In this document: positions 40,580 to 50,356 of the stretch, piece after piece | Layout of the letters: each line of letters opens with the position of its first letter | Numbering within the stretch: position 1 is the stretch's first letter | Assembly: GCA_963732935.1 (NCBI GenBank) | Contig: CAVTBK010000004.1 | Coordinates: forward strand, 434,001-498,000 | Source of the DNA: DATBSL01 sp963732935 | GTDB taxonomy: Bacteria; Acidobacteriota; Vicinamibacteria; Fen-336 | DNA: 64,000 nucleotides | Direction: 5' to 3' | Notes under the pieces: model-generated | The model's input: only the letters and a program-made list of their open reading frames with translations | Databases searched by the model: none | What the model was told of the DNA's origin: nothing | Program-made: the position numbers and the translations under genes

Positions 40580-42201
40580 TCGCCCTGGGGTGTGGCGGCC
40601 TGGACACCGCCGACCTGCCCGACGCGGTCGCGTCCGCTGGCCTTGGCCGCGTAGAGCGCCCGGTCGGCCGCGTCCACCAGCTCGCGTGGGGACGAGCCGT
40701 CCTCCGTCGCGGTGGCGACACCGAGCGAAGCTGTGACGCCGTGCCCGTTGCGCAGGGCCGTGTCGGCATTGATCGCGAAGCGGATCTTCTCCGCCACGGC
40801 CGCCGCTTCCGGGCGGGGGCAGGCCGGTAGCAGAACGGCCAGCTCGTCGCCGCCGTAGCGGAAGGCCTGGTCCGTGGCGCGCACCGCCTGCTTGACGCGC
40901 AGGGCGACCCGGGCGAGCTCCACGTCCCCCTCCCGATGGCCCCAACGGTCGTTGTACTGCTTGAAGCCGTCGAGGTCGACCATCACCAGCGAGAGCGAGA
41001 GCTTCTCCCTCTCCGCCCGCCGCAGCTCGCGCTCCAGCGCGTCCTCGAAGTGGCGCCGGTTGTAGAGGCCGGTGAGGCCGTCGGTGATGGCCAGCGCCTC
41101 GAGGGCCTCGTGCGCCGCCCGCACCCGGGCCGACATCTCGTTGAAGGAGCGGGTCAGCTCCGCCAGCTCGTCCTGCCCGCGCACCGGCAGGGCCACGTCC
41201 CGGTCTCCCTCGGCCATGCGCCGCGCTCCCTCGGAGAGGAGGCGGATCGGCATCACGATGTCGCGCGCCACCACGAGGCTCACGAGCAGCACGAGGCCGA
41301 GACCCGTGATCCCGAAGGTGAGCAGGCGGACCCGCGACTCGTCGAGCGGGCGATAGGCGGCCGCGGCGGGGACGGTCGCCGCCAGCAGGCCCCCGCTCTT
41401 GAGGCGCCGCACGCCGTAGAGCACCGAGCCGATGCCGGGGAAGCCCGCCTCGCGCACCGGCCCCGCCTCCAGCTCCGGGGCGGGCAGCTCCCCTGGAAAC
41501 GCGGAGGCGCCCGGCTCGGCCTCGACCCGCCCCTGGCGGACCAGGACACGACCGTCGCCGTCCAACAGCCAGAACGCCGGAGGCGGGTCGGTCGCGGCCG
41601 TGGCCAGGATCCCCTCCAGCTCGCGCAGGTCGGGGCGCTCGACGAAGTAGCCGATCGTCCGCTGCCCGGCGCCTTCGACGGGGTACGCGACCAGCAGGCT
41701 CGGGCGCCCCAGGAACGGCGAGCGCCGGATGGGACCCACGCGCCCCCGGTTCGGTCCGGGCCCGGCGTCCAGGGCCTCGATCTCCGCCGGGTCGAGCCGC
41801 TCCTCGCGCGTCGCGGCCAGGACGCGGCCGGAAGGATCGGTCACGAACAACGACTCGTAGCCCCGGTAGTGGGCGATCACGGAGTCGACGTACGTGACCA
41901 GGTCGCGCCGCGCCGCGGCGGGGTCGCCGGAGCCCCGCCTCAGGGCCTCGACACCCTCGACCACCACGAAGGAGCTGGCCCAGCGCTGCACCTCGCGCTG
42001 GCGCTCGGTGAACCAGTCGTCCGCCTCGTTCGCGCGCCGGAAGAGCTGGTTGCTCACGTCTTCCTGCGCCTTGGCGGCCAGCAGCTCATGGTGGCTTCGC
42101 AGGAGGTACCAGCCCCCGAACAGCAGGGGCACGGCGACGCCGAGCGACACCACGGCCAGGATCTTGGTCTGCAGGCTGCGCACATGGGGCACGAGACTCA
42201 T
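40576..42201 (-). CDS. Membrane diguanylate cyclase (sensor-HAMP-GGDEF, motif GGDEL)
   Basis: About 541 aa from MSLVPHVRSLQTKI (an upstream in-frame ATG at 42237 is possible). A first membrane helix (ILAVVSLGVAVPLLFGGWYL) is followed by a Cache-like periplasmic sensor of about 250 aa. A second helix (LLTFGITGLGLVLLVSLVVA) leads to HAMP (SEGARRMAEGDRDVALPVRG) and GGDEF. The active-site motif reads GGDEL, and RATD stands exactly five residues before it, the RxxD product-inhibition site. YNRRHFEDAL and DLDGFKQYND, both family motifs, are intact. It should make c-di-GMP in response to an external ligand. A PilZ protein is encoded at 55269-58320. Confidence 0.85.
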   Translation of the reverse strand: MSLVPHVRSLQTKILAVVSLGVAVPLLFGGWYLLRSHHELLAAKAQEDVSNQLFRRANEADDWFTERQREVQRWASSFVVVEGVEALRRGSGDPAAARRDLVTYVDSVIAHYRGYESLFVTDPSGRVLAATREERLDPAEIEALDAGPGPNRGRVGPIRRSPFLGRPSLLVAYPVEGAGQRTIGYFVERPDLRELEGILATAATDPPPAFWLLDGDGRVLVRQGRVEAEPGASAFPGELPAPELEAGPVREAGFPGIGSVLYGVRRLKSGGLLAATVPAAAAYRPLDESRVRLLTFGITGLGLVLLVSLVVARDIVMPIRLLSEGARRMAEGDRDVALPVRGQDELAELTRSFNEMSARVRAAHEALEALAITDGLTGLYNRRHFEDALERELRRAEREKLSLSLVMVDLDGFKQYNDRWGHREGDVELARVALRVKQAVRATDQAFRYGGDELAVLLPACPRPEAAAVAEKIRFAINADTALRNGHGVTASLGVATATEDGSSPRELVDAADRALYAAKASGRDRVGQVGGVQAATPQGD

Positions 42202-42312
42202 CCCGAGGCGCAATGATAGCAGCCAAGTCCGCCGCAACCTTTCTCCCGTTCACGACACCAAGGCATGAGGGGTGCACACCCGCCGAGCGCCTGCTCGCGG
42301 GAAGGAGAGACG

Positions 42313-43353
42313 ATGGGTATCCCGAGCTGGAGCACGTTCGCCGTCGTCGCCTGCGCCACCATCGGCTGCGCGGCATCCGCGGGGCTCGCCGCGGAGGATC
42401 CGGAGCGCGAATCCGTCCGGCTCGCCGCCGGCCCGACCATGCCCTCCTGCGGCGTGGCCGTGGATCAGGCCGGGCAGCTCGACTTCCAGCTCCCTACCGC
42501 ACGCGAAGGGACGGGCGCGACCGCGGAGACAGGACGCTGCTCCAGGAGGAGCTTCGCGCGCCGCCTCCCGGCCCGCTACCAGGCCGTCCCCTTCGCGCGG
42601 GACACGATCGGCAGGCCGGGCAGCTTCTGCCCGACCTTCGCGCCGGACGGAGGCGTCGTCGTGTACGTGCGAAAGGACGTTGGCCTCGTCGAGTCGCGGT
42701 TCGCCGAAGGCCGCTGGAGCGAGCCGGCGCCGCTCCCGTTTTCCGGACCGGCGGCCCGCGACGGCGATCCCTTCTTCTCTCCCGACGGGGCGCAGCTCTT
42801 CTTCTGGTCGACCCGCCCACCTGTCGCGGGGGGCGAGGCGCCCGCGAACTCGGACCTGTGGGTGGTAGAGCGGCGCGCCGACGGCTGGGGCGTCCCGCGT
42901 CCCTTGCCCGCTCCCGTCAACGACGCCGGCGGCGAGGCCTTCCCGGCGGCGGCGGCCGACGGCACGCTCTACTTCGGGGCCTTGCGAGCGGGGGGCCAAG
43001 GCGGGGTCGACCTCTACCGCGCCCGGGCGCGGGCCGGCGGCTACGCGGCGTCCGAGAACCTGGGCATCGCCGTCAACTCGCCGGCCTCCGATCTCGACGG
43101 CTACGTCTCCCCCGATCAGTCGGTGCTCGTCTTCGCCAGCGATCGGCCCGGCGGGCAGGGCAAGCTGGATCTCTACGTCAGCCATCGGATCGTCGGCGGC
43201 TGGTCGAGCGCGCGCAACCTCGGCCCCGGGGTCAACGGACCCGAGCACGAGTTCTGCCCGCAGGTGACGCCCGACGGCCGGCGGCTCGTCTTCAGCAGGG
43301 AGGACGGCCTCTACCAGGTGGACGCGGCTGTGCTGGACGACGCGACGCCCTGA
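42313..43353 (+). CDS. Exported PD40/WD40-like beta-propeller protein
   Basis: About 346 aa. The ATG at 42313 follows GGAAGGAGAG, and the signal peptide (STFAVVACATIGCAASAGLA) begins there. Repeats of the TolB/PD40 kind follow: CPTFAPDGGVVVYVRKD, DPFFSPDGAQLFFWSTR, AFPAAAADGTLYFGALR, GYVSPDQSVLVFASDRPGGQ and CPQVTPDGRRLVFSRED. This is the usual D-G-x-x-L-x-F-x-S pattern of periplasmic propellers, often used for binding peptidoglycan or protein partners. The stop lies three bases from the convergent kinase stop. Confidence 0.75.
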   Translation: MGIPSWSTFAVVACATIGCAASAGLAAEDPERESVRLAAGPTMPSCGVAVDQAGQLDFQLPTAREGTGATAETGRCSRRSFARRLPARYQAVPFARDTIGRPGSFCPTFAPDGGVVVYVRKDVGLVESRFAEGRWSEPAPLPFSGPAARDGDPFFSPDGAQLFFWSTRPPVAGGEAPANSDLWVVERRADGWGVPRPLPAPVNDAGGEAFPAAAADGTLYFGALRAGGQGGVDLYRARARAGGYAASENLGIAVNSPASDLDGYVSPDQSVLVFASDRPGGQGKLDLYVSHRIVGGWSSARNLGPGVNGPEHEFCPQVTPDGRRLVFSREDGLYQVDAAVLDDATP

Positions 43354-43356
43354 GCC

Positions 43357-46076
43357 CTACTCGAAGAGCTCGCCCTTGAAGAGCCGCTGGCCGGCGAGCG
43401 AAGTGGCGAAGCCCCAGGCGGCGAGCGCGAGGACGCTCAGGAACACGAAGACCATGGGGCCGGCGTACCAGCTCGAGAGGCTGGCCGTCACGGGCACGTT
43501 GAGGAGCAGCTCGACGGTCATGATGCCGGCCGCCAGCGTGACCAGACCGAAGCGCACCAGGGCCACCACCGCAATAGAGTAGATGGCGACCCGCACCGGT
43601 CCCTCCAGCAGCAGGTAGCGGCTGGCGAGGAGCGACGGCGCCGAGAAGATGGCGACGAAGGCGAGAGCGGCCAGCCAATGGCGCCGCAGCAGCACCCGCA
43701 GCAGGAACAGCACGAAGAAGAAGATCAGGGTGGAGCGGATGGAGCGCAGCAGCAGCCCCAGCCAGGCGCCGGCGATCTCCCGGCCCCCGATCAGGTAGTC
43801 GGTCGCTCCGAGCTGGGGTGAGGCGCCCATCCGCTGGGCCAGCAGCAGGAAGACCTCGAAGATGAGGCCCCAGAGGAGCCCCAGCAGGACGCCCGACATC
43901 AAGTCCCGACCCACCAGCGGGTCGCGCAGGCGGCCGCTGAGCAGGCGGCTCCAGGAGATGAGCGACTGCGGCCAGTGCTTGCGGGCGTAGGGCTCGAGCG
44001 ACATGTAGAGCAGCCACACGACACCCGCGGCGAACAGAGCGTAGGCGATCGCGGCCACCAGCAGGCCGAACTCCCCGACCGAGGCGACGTGGTGGGCGCT
44101 GCCCAGCCAGAGCGCCATCTGCAGGCCGAAGACCACGACGGCCAGCCGGACCGCGCCCCGCCGGTCCCCGCGGCCGCTCGCGTAGTTGCGGCGCGCGAGC
44201 AGGATCGCCGCCAGCACGACCAGCACGGAGAGCGTGACCATCGCGACGCCGGCCGCCTTCTCCCCAGTCGTGCGCGGGTCCGGATGCGTGCGGTAGGGAG
44301 GAGTCCAGGGGCCGATCAGCGTGAAGTAGACCGGCTTCCCCTGGAAGGCCGCCGCCTCCACGCGGAGCGGACGGGCGGTGTCGGGCCAGGTGCCCGTCCA
44401 CGCCATGCGCGCGTCGGAGGCGGCCAACGAGGTCCAGGTCGGCGCCGCCGGCTGGAACCGGACGCGCTCGAGACCGGCCGCCTCGAAGAGGGCGTCCCAA
44501 TCGGGGGCGCGCGCCTGCTTGGGAGGCTCGGCCACCTCCGGGGGCAGCACCTGCAGGAAGTTCAGGCGGCCGCGAGCATCGAGGCCGACGTTCGCCATCC
44601 CGGCGAGGGTCGAGGGCGGCTTCCAGATGCCGACGATCCCCGGTGTCAGGAGGTCGCTGTCGACGTCGAGGACCAGCATCCGCTGGGGGCTGGTCCGGTA
44701 CCAGAAGAAGACGAGGGGCGGGCGCCCCGTGAGCACGTCCTCCCAGCTCTTCGGTTTCTCCTTCTCCTCGAAGTAGCGGATCGCAGCCGCCTCCTGGCCG
44801 AAGCCATGGGCGCTGTCGTAGGGCGCATCCGGGTAGCCGAGCCGGCTGAGGATCTCGCTCGCCTTCTGTCCCAGCGCCTCAGGCGACTCGACCCCGATCC
44901 GGTCGAGGCCGCTCGAGCGGATGGCGAGCACTAGGACGCCGGCCAGACCCAGGACGACGGCCGTCAAGCGGAGGATGGCGTCGCGGGGCCGCAGGCCCGT
45001 CGTCTCGCCCGCCCCGGCCACGATCTCGGGCGCGGGCGTCGCGCCCGCCTCGAGGGCGGCTGCCAGCGGATCCCCTCCCGGCAGCGCGGCCGCGACCGCG
45101 ACGGCCGAACGAGGGCGCCGCTCGGGCTCGCGCTCCAGGCACCACAGGATGGCGTGCTCGACGGCGGGATCGAGGTCGCGCACGACCGAGGAGGGGGTGC
45201 TCGGCCGGGTCTCGGTATGCGAGCGGTCTTTGCCGACGAGCGTCGCCGAGTCGAACGCACGCCTTCCCGTGAAGACCTCGTAGAGGACGAGGCCCAGCGA
45301 GTAGATGTCGCTCTGAGTCGTGACCTCGCCGCTCGCGAGCTGCTCGGGGGCCATGTAGCTCGGGGTGCCGCTGCGCGCGTCGTGCTCCGGCACCTGGCCG
45401 ACGAGGGCCGCCAGGCCGAAGTCGGTGATCACGACCTGGCCCTGCCGGTCGAGCATCACGTTGGCGGGCTTGAGATCACGGTGCAGGACACCCTTCTCGT
45501 GGGCGGCCGCCAGGCCGGCGCAGACGCTGCGCGCGACATCGACGGCCTTGTCCTGCGGCAAGCGCCCGATCCGCTTCAGCAGCGAGGCGAGGTCCTCCCC
45601 CTCGACGTACTCCATCGACAGGAAGTGCCGGCCTTCCGCCTCGCCGATGTCGTACACGCGGCAGACGTTGCGATGCGAGACCCGGCGCGCGATCCGGACC
45701 TCGTTCCGGAAGCGGGCGAGCATCTCCTCGCTGTCGGCGGCACGGGGCAGGAACTTCAGGGCGACCGGCTGGCCCAGGGTCAGGTCGTCGGCGCGATAGA
45801 CCTCTCCCATGCCGCCCTTGCCCAGGAGGGCCACGATCCGATAGCGCCCCGCGAGCACGGTTCCCGGCACGAACCGCGCTTCCCCCCGCCGAACCCAACG
45901 GCACCCGCGTGCGACGAGGGCTTGCGCGATCCGGGCGTCCTCGCGGCGGGCGCCGGCGAGCTGAGCGTCGGCAGGTCCTCCACCACCACGGGCGTCCCGC
46001 AGGCGCCGCAGAAGCGCGCCCGCGCCGGGACCGGCGTCCCGCAGGTACTGCACTCGGTCCTGGTGTCGTTGGGCAT
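43357..46076 (-). CDS. Zinc-ribbon Ser/Thr protein kinase with polytopic membrane C-terminus, one frameshift
   Basis: The start MPNDTRTECSTCG at 46076 gives an N-terminal zinc ribbon (C9, C12, C23, C26). After about 65 residues the frame breaks in a G6 run at 45882-45887 (one base too many) and resumes as GEARFVPGTVLAGRYRIVAL. A full kinase domain follows: glycine loop LGKGGMGEVYRADD, Lys in VALKFL, HRDLKPANVML, ITDFGLAAL and SYMAPEQLASGEVTTQSDIY. After one membrane helix comes a ~250-aa extracytoplasmic region, then about seven or eight more helices (LAVVVFGLQMALWLGSAHH, FVFLSVLALAAWGFATSL). Corrected length is about 906 aa. The membrane part is not a family I recognise; the kinase may phosphorylate targets in response to envelope signals. 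Confidence 0.8.
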
Positions 46077-46208
46077 TGGCTGGGCTCACGTCCGGCCATC
46101 GGCGTCGAACGGTTCCACAGATAGTACGACACCTGTCCCCCGCGCCGGGCCGCCTCGACGCCGGGCCGCGATCCGCCTGCTCGATGCGCTCGGCGCCGGC
46201 CGGCGGGG

Positions 46209-46556
46209 TCAGCTGCGGCGAGTCGTGCGCCGGCTCCGCGGCGAGCGGGAGGCCGTCGCCCGGGCCTTCCCCGTCGCCTTCACCGCCGGGCCTTTCGCGC
46301 GTGGCTGGGGATCGACGGCCCGTTCCACCTCGATGCTGCAATCTGTGAGCACGGCGACGAGAGCACCAACGGCGGCGAGGGCAGGCGCGGCCAACGCCCC
46401 GACGACGCCTATCGTGACCGGAAACTCGGCGACCGAGCGACCCCGCTGCTTCACGAGCACGCGACGCACGTTGCCCTCGTGGAGCAACCGCTTCAGCTCG
46501 TCCACGACCTGGCCGCCCTGCACCCTGATCGTCTCCCAGGCCTTCGACTCCCGCAT
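46209..46556 (-). CDS. DUF4342 domain protein
   Basis: 115 aa. Residues 5-80 match DUF4342: WETIRVQGGQVVDELKRLLH, EGNVRRVLVKQRGRSV, then a hydrophobic stretch TIGVVGALAAPALAAVGALV and TDCSIEVER. Members are small, membrane-associating and uncharacterised, sometimes joined to UBA-like or zinc-ribbon parts. The C-terminal 35 residues are Arg/Ser-rich and probably disordered. It lies upstream of the kinase on the same strand with a 130-base gap that contains a weak -10-like TACTAT (46126-46121). Confidence 0.75.
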   Translation of the reverse strand: MRESKAWETIRVQGGQVVDELKRLLHEGNVRRVLVKQRGRSVAEFPVTIGVVGALAAPALAAVGALVAVLTDCSIEVERAVDPQPRAKGPAVKATGKARATASRSPRSRRTTRRS

Positions 46557-46674
46557 CGCTTCGCCTCCTGCACCAAGGCTAGCACCCCTCCCTGGAGCCG
46601 GGCCGCGACGCTCCGCGCCCGAAACCGCGTGAGGGCGGTGGCATTTCCCCCGACCTGAGGCAAGATGGCGAGCG

Positions 46675-47469
46675 ATGAGGAGGCAAGGCACGCTCGTCCC
46701 GGGTCCGACCGCGGCGACTTTCGCGGCCGCCGCCCTGGCGGCGGCGACCCTGGCCGCCGCGGCCGGCGGGGCGTCGGAGGCCGACGACCCTCTGTGGACG
46801 CGCGCGGTCGCCATCGCCGAGGCCAGCCGGGCCTGGCGACCGAGCCGGACCGTCGCGCGCACCGAGCATCTGGCCAGGGACGGCCGGGTGCAGAGCGTCG
46901 AGGAGGTGACGCTCGCTCATCCGCCGGGGACGGACGGCGAGACGCAGCCAGAGCTCGTGCGCTTCGTCCGCGACGGCGTCGATGTCACGGCGCAGGAACG
47001 GGCGAAGCTCGCCCGCAAGAGGAACGAACAGCGGCCGCGAGACCGAGGCGCGGAGCGGCGCGGCTCGCTCACGGTGGGCGGGACACCGTTCGATCCCGAG
47101 GCCCAGTCGCGTATCTCCTTCCGCCGCACCTCGGAGAAACGGACGATCGGCGGCCGTGACTGTCAGGGTTTCGCGTACAGCCGCACCGACACGGAGGGCA
47201 AGACGCTCGTGGGTACGGCCTTTCTCGACACAGTGACGGGTGCCCCTCTGAGCCTGCGCGAGCGGCCTGACCCCCTGCCCCGCTTCGCCGACCGGGTCTG
47301 GGTCACGACGACCTTCGCCTACAAAGGACCCGACGAGTGGTATCCGACGCGAGTGGAGATCGAGGGCTCCGGAGGATTCCTGCTGATCAAGAAGAGCCTG
47401 CGCACGACCATCGAGCTGCTCGACTATCGGCGCGTCGAGCCCAAGGGAGGGGGCGGCGACCGGCCCTGA
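46675..47469 (+). CDS. Exported protein of unknown function
   Basis: 264 aa starting MRRQGTLVPGPT with an Ala-rich signal sequence (AATFAAAALAAATLAAAAGG). Beta-rich body: TVARTEHLARDGRVQSVEEV, YSRTDTEGKTLVGTAFLDTV and PTRVEIEGSGGFLLIKKSLR. The pattern (a modified-by-treatment residue set, 'G-x-x-C-x-G-F', then '-GTAFLDTVTGAPL-') resembles periplasmic lipid- or polymer-handling proteins of the LolA/LolB kind, but I cannot assign it. It ends 17 bases before the acyl-activating enzyme on the same strand, so the two probably share a transcript. Confidence 0.6.
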   Translation: MRRQGTLVPGPTAATFAAAALAAATLAAAAGGASEADDPLWTRAVAIAEASRAWRPSRTVARTEHLARDGRVQSVEEVTLAHPPGTDGETQPELVRFVRDGVDVTAQERAKLARKRNEQRPRDRGAERRGSLTVGGTPFDPEAQSRISFRRTSEKRTIGGRDCQGFAYSRTDTEGKTLVGTAFLDTVTGAPLSLRERPDPLPRFADRVWVTTTFAYKGPDEWYPTRVEIEGSGGFLLIKKSLRTTIELLDYRRVEPKGGGGDRP

Positions 47470-47486
47470 CGCCCGCCCGCCGCGCG

Positions 47487-49997
47487 ATGCCCGCTATCCT
47501 CGAGTCCCGCGCCACGACCGCCCTCCTCTGGAACCAGGACGCGGTCACCTACGAGCAGCTCCTCCGTCGCGCCGAGGCGTGGTCACGCCGGCTGTTACGG
47601 CGGGACGAGCGTGTGGTGGTGCTCTCCGAGAATCGCCTCGAGTGGGTCTACGCGGCCTACGGGGTCTGGGCCGCGCGCAAGGTCCTGGTACCGCTCGACC
47701 ACCTGTCCTCGGCCGAAGAGGTGGCATACGTGCTCGAGGATTGCGCGCCGAGCGCCGTCTTCTGCTCGGAGCAGACGCGCCCGGTCCTGGATCGCGCTCT
47801 GACCCTGACCCGCCGCGCGCCGCGCGTGCTCCGGATCGAGCCGGACGGGGCGCCCTCCCCGGCCACGAACGGCCAGCCGATCCTCGTCGACGAGCGGGAG
47901 CTGGCCGCGATCATCTACACGTCGGGCACGACGGGCGACCCCAAAGGGGTGATGCTCTCCTTCGGCAACCTGCTCGCCAACATCGTGCCGGTGGCCGAGG
48001 AGGGCTACTTCACGCCCCGCTCGAAGGTTCTGCTGCTCCTCCCCCTACACCACGTGCTGCCCCTCGCCGGCGCCCTGATGGCACCCCTCTACGCGGGTTC
48101 GACTGTCGTCTTCGCGACCTCCCTGGCGGGGCCGGAGCTCCTGGCGACGCTCGCGCGCAACGGCGTCACGACGATCGTGGGCGTGCCGCGCTTCTACGAC
48201 CTCCTCGCCCGCGGCCTCCAGGAGCGCATCGCGGCGAGCCCCGCCGCGCGGATCCTGTTCGCGGCTGCCGCCCGCCTGCGCTCGCGCCGCTTCTCGAGGC
48301 TCGTCTTCGGCACTGTCCACCGCAGGCTGGGGGGCCGGCTGGAGCACCTGATCAGCGGCGGGGCGGCGATTGAGACCGACACGGCGCGCGTCTTCGACGT
48401 GCTCGGCTTCCGCGTCTGTCAGGGCTACGGGATGACCGAGTGCTCTCCGATGATCAGCTTCCCGCGCCTGCGCGGCGCGTCGATCCGGCTCGGCTCCTCG
48501 GGCCAGGTGCTGCGCGGCTGCCAGGTCCGGATCGAGGACGGCGAGATCCTGACGCGGGGCCCGAACCTGATGCGCGGCTACTACGGCCGTCCCGCGGAGA
48601 CGGCGGCGGTCGTGCGTGACGGCTGGCTCCACACGGGCGACCTCGGCCGCCTGGACGAGGACGGCTACCTCTACGTGACCGGACGCCGGAAGGAGATCCT
48701 GGTCCTGCCCAGCGGCAAGAACGTCAACCCGCTGCCGATCGAGGCCGAGCTGGAGACGGCCCGCGCCGTCCGGGAGGCCGCCGTCTTCCTCGACGGCGAG
48801 ACGCTCCACGCCCTGGTCGTCCTCGACCGCGACGTCCTCCCGGCCGGGCCGCCGGCCGACGCTCGCGAGTGGCTGCAGCGCGAGCTGGTCGCCCCCTACA
48901 ATGCGCGGGTTGCCCCCTACCGGCGGCTGGCCCGCGCGACGCTCCTCGAAGGCGAGCTGCCCCGGACACGGCTGGGCAAGCTGAAGCGGCACCAGCTGCA
49001 GGCGGTCGCGAGGGCCAACGCGCCGGCTGCGCCGGAGGCGGCGCCCCCCGCGGAGGCCGAGGATCCCGCCGTCGCCAAACTCGCGGGCTACCTGGCGCGC
49101 CACTGCGGCCGCCCGGTCGGCGCCGCGAGCCGCCTCGAGGCCGACCTCGGTCTCGACTCGCTCGGGCGCCTGGAGCTGTCGGTCTTCCTGGAGCGGGCCT
49201 TCGGCGTCGTGGTACCGGAGACGCGACTGGCCGAGCTCGCGACCGTCGCGGACCTCGCCCGCTTCGTGGTCGGCCGCCGGGCGGCGGACGAGGAGGCCGA
49301 AGCCCCGTGCTGGGGCGAGATCCTCGCCGGCGCGGGTGAGGTCGCGCTGCCGCGAAGCAGCGCCCTGCACCGCGGTCTCGTCTTCGCCTCGCGGCTCCTG
49401 GTGCGCCTCTACTTCCGGACCAGGGCGCGCGGCACAGAACGCCTTCCGGCCGGCCCTTTCATCCTGGCGCCCAACCACCAGTCCTTCTTCGACGGCCTGT
49501 TCGTGATCGCGCACCTCCGTCGCCGGGCCGCGCTGCGGACGCTCTTCTACGCCAAGGCGAGACACGTCGAGCGGCTCTGGCTCTCGGCGGTGGCGAGGCG
49601 CAGCAACGTGGTGGTGATGCGCGCCGGCGAGAATCTGCGTCAGTCGCTGCAGGCGCTGGCGGCGGGCCTGCGGCGCGGCGACAACGTGATGATCTTCCCC
49701 GAGGGAACCCGCTCGACAGACGGCCGGCTGGGTCCCTTCAAGGAGAGCTACGCGATCCTGGCCCGGGAGCTGGCCGTGCCGGTGGTGCCGGTCGTGATCG
49801 AGGGCGCCCACCGCGCCCTGCCTGCCGGCAGCTGGCTGCCGCGCCTGCTCGGGAGGATCTCGGTCACCTACCTCGACCCGGTCCGGCCGCGCGCGGGCGA
49901 GTCGGTGGCGGCCTTGAACCAGAGGGTGCGCGATCTGATCGCCTCCCAGCTCGCGGGCGCGGGCGCCCCCGCGCTCTCCGCGTCGGAAGACCGCTGA
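47487..49997 (+). CDS. AMP-dependent fatty acyl ligase - acyl carrier - PlsC acyltransferase fusion
   Basis: 836 aa in one intact frame. Residues 1-520 are an acyl-AMP ligase (IIYTSGTTGDPKGVMLS, GYGMTECSP, GWLHTGDLG, VTGRRKEILVLPSGKNVNP). Residues about 530-610 are a carrier protein with the phosphopantetheine serine at 558 in DLGLDSLGRLEL. Residues about 640-820 are a PlsC-type acyltransferase with NHQSFFD (N663) and FPEGTRS (737). Domain order suggests the enzyme activates a fatty acid, holds it on its own carrier and passes it to an acceptor. The three parts resemble Aas-type enzymes rearranged, with a built-in carrier. It lies about 1 kb from the sphingolipid-type operon, where acyl-ACP synthetase and ACP are otherwise missing. 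A link is inferred, not shown. Confidence 0.85.
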   Translation: MPAILESRATTALLWNQDAVTYEQLLRRAEAWSRRLLRRDERVVVLSENRLEWVYAAYGVWAARKVLVPLDHLSSAEEVAYVLEDCAPSAVFCSEQTRPVLDRALTLTRRAPRVLRIEPDGAPSPATNGQPILVDERELAAIIYTSGTTGDPKGVMLSFGNLLANIVPVAEEGYFTPRSKVLLLLPLHHVLPLAGALMAPLYAGSTVVFATSLAGPELLATLARNGVTTIVGVPRFYDLLARGLQERIAASPAARILFAAAARLRSRRFSRLVFGTVHRRLGGRLEHLISGGAAIETDTARVFDVLGFRVCQGYGMTECSPMISFPRLRGASIRLGSSGQVLRGCQVRIEDGEILTRGPNLMRGYYGRPAETAAVVRDGWLHTGDLGRLDEDGYLYVTGRRKEILVLPSGKNVNPLPIEAELETARAVREAAVFLDGETLHALVVLDRDVLPAGPPADAREWLQRELVAPYNARVAPYRRLARATLLEGELPRTRLGKLKRHQLQAVARANAPAAPEAAPPAEAEDPAVAKLAGYLARHCGRPVGAASRLEADLGLDSLGRLELSVFLERAFGVVVPETRLAELATVADLARFVVGRRAADEEAEAPCWGEILAGAGEVALPRSSALHRGLVFASRLLVRLYFRTRARGTERLPAGPFILAPNHQSFFDGLFVIAHLRRRAALRTLFYAKARHVERLWLSAVARRSNVVVMRAGENLRQSLQALAAGLRRGDNVMIFPEGTRSTDGRLGPFKESYAILARELAVPVVPVVIEGAHRALPAGSWLPRLLGRISVTYLDPVRPRAGESVAALNQRVRDLIASQLAGAGAPALSASEDR

Positions 49998-50025
49998 CGG
50001 CGTCGGGAGCGGCGACGAGGGCTCG

Positions 50026-50337
50026 TCACGAGCGGAAGTCCGCGTCGCGGCCGACCAGGACACCGCGCGTGCTGCAGCAGGTGAGCCGGCGAGCGAGCGC
50101 CTCTTCGTCGAGCCCCGCGAGGTAGGAGCGCATCTCGCGCTCGAGCCAGAGCCATTCGACCGCTAACAGATGGGCGAAGCTCTCGCGCAGCGAGGGGAAG
50201 CTGCCGCCCAGCGCCCGCTCGAATCGCTCCTGGTCGAGGCCCGCGCAGGCCCTCAGCTGCTGATCGCGGGCCCAGTAGTTGTGGTCCATCAGCTCACGGA
50301 TCGTCGGCACGAGCTCCATGAGCGCGGAGTCTAGCAC
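50026..50337 (-). pseudogene. DinB-like protein, internally deleted and C-terminally truncated
   Basis: The first 60 residues are clearly DinB-like: LVPTIRELMDHNYWARDQQL, ERFERALGGSFPSLRESFAH and LLAVEWLWLER. They are then joined directly to EMRSYLAGLDEEALARRLT. In intact members about 25 residues separate these two segments, and a final helix pair with a metal His (H-x3-H) follows. Here the frame ends after STRGVLVGRDADFRS. With about 103 aa and no C-terminal metal ligands, an active DinB-type metal site is unlikely. Confidence 0.55.
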
Positions 50338-50356
50338 CCGCGTCGCGGCCGGCCGC

